DNA of 64,000 nt from Desulfuromonadales bacterium. Lineage in GTDB: Bacteria; Desulfobacterota; Desulfuromonadia; Desulfuromonadales; JAGXHI01. The notes beneath the pieces are model-generated. The model was not told the origin of the DNA and did no database searches. It saw only the letters and a list, made by a program, of their open reading frames with translations. Location of the stretch: positions 62,001 to 126,000 of the forward strand of contig JAGXHI010000038.1 in NCBI GenBank assembly GCA_024636295.1, written 5' to 3'. Numbering within the stretch: the first letter of the stretch is position 1; every line of letters starts with the position of its first letter. Positions 59,141 to 64,000 of the stretch are shown piece by piece. A program made the position numbers and the translations under genes.

Positions 59141-59353
59141 TTATTTCAGCCGCTGGGCATTGACCGTTTCATCTCTTAGGAGATTTTTGACCCGGCAGCG
59201 GAGCCTTTCACCGCCGATTGTTTCCACTTCCTCCCGGGGAACCCAAAGTTCGGTTTTTTTTCGGTCCTCGATCATGGGAATGTTCCAGATCGAGCCGTCC
59301 TGAAGCAGGATGGTGGCTCCGGCATGAAGAATCTTCTCGATCCGTAGCGCCAT
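59141..59353 (-). CDS. Small hypothetical protein
   Basis: The 70-residue product from ATG 59353 reads MALRIEKILHAGATILLQDGSIWNIP and is strand-rich, with an SH3-like pattern. GGGAG lies 7 bases before the ATG. The frame extends to 59401, but the start at 59353 is better supported. I do not recognise a family. It shares the strand with ubiD and follows it upstream. Confidence 0.5.
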   Translation of the reverse strand: MALRIEKILHAGATILLQDGSIWNIPMIEDRKKTELWVPREEVETIGGERLRCRVKNLLRDETVNAQRLK

Positions 59354-59401
59354 AAAGGAACTCCCGTGCAGTACATCCGGGGTGAGCCCAGATGAGTTCA
59401 T

Positions 59402-59712
59402 TATTGAATATAAGGTAAAATACCTGTATGTGCGACCACAAAGATGCTGAAATCCGCGGTCCGGCGACTAAGAGCGAAGCTGTCTCAAACGAAACCCATC
59501 TTCCTATCAGCATACCACTCCAATCGCTTCCCCTCTCGATTTTTTTCTGAGATTACAACATCCTTTTCACTAGGGGGTGCATGGGTTTGTTACTCTGCAT
59601 GTGCTCACTCTGTGTTTCGATGGTACACAGCTAAGGAATTTCCAAGAGCTGGTCGACCTTTAAAAGACGCTTGCCGCCTCAAATTAAACCTGAGTTTTTA
59701 GAATCCGGAAAA
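59402..59712. other. Gene-free stretch upstream of gdhA
   Basis: No family-like frame or RNA was found. The stretch probably serves as the regulatory region of gdhA, together with the sigma-54 site that follows it, and of the small gene on the other strand. Confidence 0.45.
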
Positions 59713-59728
59713 TGGCACCTCTGATGCA
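59713..59728 (+). promoter_or_regulatory. Sigma-54 (-24/-12) promoter of gdhA
   Basis: TGGCACCTCTGATGCA matches the consensus TGGCAC-5-TTGCA with the obligatory GG-10-GC spacing and only one difference in the -12 box. It lies 66 bases before the gdhA start, a normal distance. Confidence 0.7.
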
Positions 59729-59761
59729 TAAAAACTTGTTTGGCTGAAAACAATGCAGTGA

Positions 59762-61144
<1,383 letters not shown>

Positions 61145-61171
61145 TTTCAAGAACCTATACCGGACGACAAA

Positions 61172-61207
61172 AAAGGGGCCGTTCCATTCGGGAGCGGCCC
61201 TTTTTTT
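61172..61207 (+). terminator. Rho-independent terminator after gdhA
   Basis: AAAGGGGCCGTTCC and GGGAGCGGCCC form a GC-rich stem with a small loop, followed by TTTTTTT. Confidence 0.85.
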
Positions 61208-61248
61208 CCCCGATTCAGATGATGCCGTTTACATATAAAACCTAAGCA

Positions 61249-63834
61249 TCATGGATGAAAACAGACCAGTTGCTGCGTGACGACATCCGCCAGGAGTCGG
61301 AGTCCTCCTCCGGGAAAATAACAGATCTTGACCACTCTTTTAAAGCCGCTGCTTGCCGGCATCATCCCTTCCAGTGCATTGGGGAGGCTGTCGAGCCAGG
61401 GACGATTGAAAAAGCAGTTTTTATTTTCAGGAAAGAGGGCCAGATAAAAGATATCCGTCTCGACAAGATCCTGGAAAAAATGAGATCCGAAGGAAAGATC
61501 GGGCATGAGATCGCCGGTGGTAAAGGCCACTTCGCAAAGGGCTGCCATGTTGCTGATTTCCGAAAACGTGACGGGGACCCCGAGTGAAGGAGTTGAGGTT
61601 CCCCATCTTCCAGGTCCCATGAGAAGCGTCGGGGTCTGCTCCTTGCTGTCGATCCGTTTGTTGATTCTTCCGATCAGACGGGCGACTTCGTACTTTTCCG
61701 AAAGGCTCAAGCGGGTATACGCTTCGGCATCAATCCAGATCACCCGCGTGATCGGAAGGGATACGTTGCCTCCCATGAAATTCCCCTCCGCACGGAAGAA
61801 CGTCCGCTCCTCCTCAATACTCTCCGGGATTTCAACCCTTTTTTCTTCTCCTTTTGTCTGGAGAGGTCGGCATTGGACCACATTGATTTTGGGATCGCCA
61901 TGTTTGCTGAAATTCAGAGTGAATTCCACGTCGACCGGATATTGATAGGAATCCTCCAGCCTCTTAAGCAGCCGCCGCATCAGGTGGGTGAATTCTGTCT
62001 TAGAGAGCAACTGGTCGAATGTGAGCAGTCGGACTTCCTGTTTTCGACCGCGTTCCTCAAGTTTCCTTTCCGTTTCCTGATCCCGTACCGTGTAAAGGTT
62101 CAGAGGAAGATCGATCTTCTCGGCAATCAGGTTCAGCAGAGACACGGTTTTTAGTGAATCGGTGTTCAGGTCGAGCAGATCCACGTCACGCTGGGAAAAA
62201 CGCCGGGTATCCTCAAAGCCCCTGTGGGGTTGTTTAAGTGGGGCGTCCAGGGCCACGATCCGGGGATAATCTCCCTCCACCCGATCCACGGCCCGCGTTC
62301 CGAGACCAAGTACCATGCGAAGCATGCCGGCCTTCGGATCCATTCCCTTGTCCCAGACGAAGGTGTTGTAGGATATTCCGACTCCCGCCAGTTCCGGAAA
62401 GTAATAATGATTGCGGTAGGCGCCCGAGACCCGCTGGACCAGAAGAGCCATCTGCTCGTCCAGTTCCGAAAGGCCCCGCTGGAGTCGGTAGGAGAGAGCG
62501 TCCTCGCTCATGGTGCTCGCAAAAATCCGGCGCACAGCGTCTTCGAATCGGGCATACCGTTCTTCGGGCGAACCTTGGTTGGTGAGAAAAAAACTGTCGT
62601 ATTTGCCAGCAAAGGCGTTTCCGAAGCCATCTTCGAGAAGTGAACTGGAGCGGACGATGATGGGATACTGTCCGTAATACTCCAGCATCTTCTGGAATTC
62701 TTCTCGGAGTTCCTCGGGAAAGCGTCCACGGAGCATGTTTTTACGCAGTTCCGCGGCCGCTGAAAAATATCCCTCCTCCGTTTTCTGCTGCATGAGAAGT
62801 TTCCACCATCCGTTGTGAACGATGTAGGTATAGAAAACATTGGAGCCGATGTAGAAGGAATCATGCTCCTCCATATGCCCTTTCCAGTCGAATTCGGGAT
62901 CCTGGTGAAGGATGGCGCGGGCCAGGTGCATGCCCACCGCCTTGCCGCCGATATAGCCGGTTCCGATCATTCGTCCCTTGATTTCCAGAAGATCCTGGAG
63001 CGTAAAATAGCGACGGGCCAGATCGAGCATTCGGTCTTCTCGACCTACAAGATGCCGACAGAGGTGAATGACCATGCGCTCCCGTTCCTCGGCAGCGTCC
63101 TGAATGGCGACAAGATCCTCGGCCTGGAGAAAAAGCCGGTGCCAGTGATCGAGTTGGCGTGCGGGATTGACAACCCCGCGGCGATAAATTTCCTTGAGAA
63201 GATTGGTGGCGTCGTAACTGTTGGCCAGAGGGATGAAGTCGTCTCCCCGCTTCAGGTGCGGCAGAAACATGGTCGGGGAATTGCGCTCCCAGACTTTGAG
63301 GGGAAGAATGTAATTGTCCCCCTGGCGGTTATGTATGTCCAACAGAACCTGGGTGGTGCTGCCGATATGCTTGATGGTTTTGAAAGAATGGCGATCTCGA
63401 ATCAGGGCGAAATAGGCGACTGTATTCAGTTCGAAAAGATAGGGGCAGGTCACATGGAAGAAATTGCCTATCATCAGGTCGGTGGCCCAGGCCGAAAGAA
63501 GGTCTGAAAGGGAATCGAAAATATAGAAGACTCCTTCTCCCTCCTCAGTAGCCAGGGAATGCACCCGTTTGGCGAAAGACTCGAACCCGGCACGGGCATC
63601 GAGTTGGTAAACTGTAATTGGAAGCTCCGGATCCAATAGCGGCTCATGCTGCCCAAAACGGAAATAGACTACCCGTCGATGGTCCCGGAGAGCTCTGTCC
63701 ACAAATGGAAAGACGAATTTGCGGTATTCGTCGATGGAATCCACGCTCCAGACGACATTATCTCCGATCCGAAGATCATCAAGAATTTTATCGAGACCTG
63801 AAAGTCCCGTGGAAACGTGCTCTGAAGAACTCAT
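61249..63834 (-). CDS. Fusion of a degenerate KaiC-like domain and a PEP-synthase-type ATP-grasp domain
   Basis: The 861-residue protein starts STGLSGLDKILDDLRIGDNVVW, like KaiC/RadA, but the Walker A site G-x-x-G-x-G-K-T is replaced (SVDSIDEYRKF), so this part is unlikely to hydrolyse ATP. The PPDK_N-type domain follows (about 300-670): GYIGGKAVGMHLARAIL, IIVRSSSLLEDGFGNAFAGKYDSFFL and a final VVQCRPLQT. No phospho-His or PEP-binding domain is present. The C-terminal 190 residues are unassigned. ATG 63834 has GAGGTG upstream. Function unknown; it may be a signalling or energy-sensing protein. Confidence 0.75.
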   Translation of the reverse strand: MSSSEHVSTGLSGLDKILDDLRIGDNVVWSVDSIDEYRKFVFPFVDRALRDHRRVVYFRFGQHEPLLDPELPITVYQLDARAGFESFAKRVHSLATEEGEGVFYIFDSLSDLLSAWATDLMIGNFFHVTCPYLFELNTVAYFALIRDRHSFKTIKHIGSTTQVLLDIHNRQGDNYILPLKVWERNSPTMFLPHLKRGDDFIPLANSYDATNLLKEIYRRGVVNPARQLDHWHRLFLQAEDLVAIQDAAEERERMVIHLCRHLVGREDRMLDLARRYFTLQDLLEIKGRMIGTGYIGGKAVGMHLARAILHQDPEFDWKGHMEEHDSFYIGSNVFYTYIVHNGWWKLLMQQKTEEGYFSAAAELRKNMLRGRFPEELREEFQKMLEYYGQYPIIVRSSSLLEDGFGNAFAGKYDSFFLTNQGSPEERYARFEDAVRRIFASTMSEDALSYRLQRGLSELDEQMALLVQRVSGAYRNHYYFPELAGVGISYNTFVWDKGMDPKAGMLRMVLGLGTRAVDRVEGDYPRIVALDAPLKQPHRGFEDTRRFSQRDVDLLDLNTDSLKTVSLLNLIAEKIDLPLNLYTVRDQETERKLEERGRKQEVRLLTFDQLLSKTEFTHLMRRLLKRLEDSYQYPVDVEFTLNFSKHGDPKINVVQCRPLQTKGEEKRVEIPESIEEERTFFRAEGNFMGGNVSLPITRVIWIDAEAYTRLSLSEKYEVARLIGRINKRIDSKEQTPTLLMGPGRWGTSTPSLGVPVTFSEISNMAALCEVAFTTGDLMPDLSFGSHFFQDLVETDIFYLALFPENKNCFFNRPWLDSLPNALEGMMPASSGFKRVVKICYFPGGGLRLLADVVTQQLVCFHP

Positions 63835-63888
63835 CTGACACCTCTTTTTTGCAGTCAACTTACCTATGGAAGGAAACAGGCCCAAATA

Positions 63889-64000
63889 TTAGCAGGAGGA
63901 AGGTTCAAATCTCAAGCACTTGCTGTTGAAGATCTCCGTCAGCCCATTTTTTTTCAGTTCCTGTTGAAGATTATCGCAGGTGGGTCCTCTCCCGGAAGCC
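63889..64000 (-). CDS. C-terminal fragment of an unidentified protein (cut by window edge)
   Basis: A minus-strand frame open from the window edge ends in TAA at 63891-63889. It reads ASGRGPTC-DNLQQELKKNGLTEIF-NSKCLRFEPSSC; the spaced cysteines and the helix resemble small (2Fe-2S) proteins, but the evidence is thin. The stop lies 55 bases before the start of the large fusion gene, on the same strand. Confidence 0.3.
   Translation of the reverse strand, partial: ASGRGPTCDNLQQELKKNGLTEIFNSKCLRFEPSSC

Overview
The window reads as chromosomal DNA of an anaerobic, moderately GC-rich Gram-negative bacterium. It most resembles a Desulfuromonadales/Geobacter-type deltaproteobacterium. This is an inference from gene content: a one-polypeptide pyruvate:ferredoxin oxidoreductase, futalosine-route menaquinone genes (mqnC, mqnE, ubiX/ubiA/ubiD homologues), an MglB/MglA pair, LigD, a PilZ protein, a probable UGA-encoded selenoprotein and several lipoproteins. 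No rRNA gene or species marker is present, so the placement is provisional.

Layout. 0-8.4 kb: partial M20 peptidase and a GNAT gene (minus); a DUF445 membrane protein, glycogen phosphorylase, a secreted peroxiredoxin whose peroxidatic Cys codon is UGA, a coupled lipoprotein, a divergent RNase HII-like protein and a coiled-coil lipoprotein (plus). 8.4-12.5 kb: a sugar-type ABC importer operon (minus). 12.8-18.2 kb: XdhC and a MocA-like cytidylyltransferase, convergent with a three-subunit Tat-exported molybdenum hydroxylase of PaoABC type. 18.4-19.6 kb: a small Cys-rich protein, a decayed DUF2071 gene, tadA and tRNA-Ser(CGA).

19.6-25.9 kb is an accessory island at tRNA-Ser(CGA). It has three remnants of related tyrosine integrases, each followed by cargo: PrlF/YhaV plus a minus-strand HipBA; then a second HipBA behind four operator-like palindromes spaced exactly 49 bp apart; then a decayed oxidoreductase. 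An 18-bp copy of the tRNA 3' end lies at 25.4 kb.

26.5-32.1 kb: a catabolic run (two-subunit CoA-transferase, M20 deacylase, class III aminotransferase, MFS transporter). 32.4-35.5 kb: tRNA-Ser(GGA), SRP RNA, dnaX, ybaB-type gene and recR in the classical order. 35.5-40.5 kb: pyruvate:ferredoxin oxidoreductase, then MglB-MglA. 40.6-49.8 kb: PAS histidine kinase, PilZ protein, LigD, receiver protein, tautomerase, zinc-ribbon protein, RNase D and MutY. 49.8-59.4 kb: hisC and menaquinone genes mqnC, mqnE, ubiX, mqnP-like, an NCS2 permease and a UbiD-type decarboxylase, interrupted by an Slp-like protein and a decayed methyltransferase. 59.7-64 kb: gdhA behind a sigma-54-type promoter, and a large protein joining a degenerate KaiC-like domain to a PEP-synthase-type ATP-grasp domain.

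Most notable: the selenoprotein peroxiredoxin, the tRNA-Ser island built from serial insertions with toxin-antitoxin cargo and elaborate operators, a dispersed inverted-repeat element that has extended the mutY reading frame, the KaiC/ATP-grasp fusion and the divergent RNase HII-like protein. No CRISPR array and no intact insertion sequence was seen.
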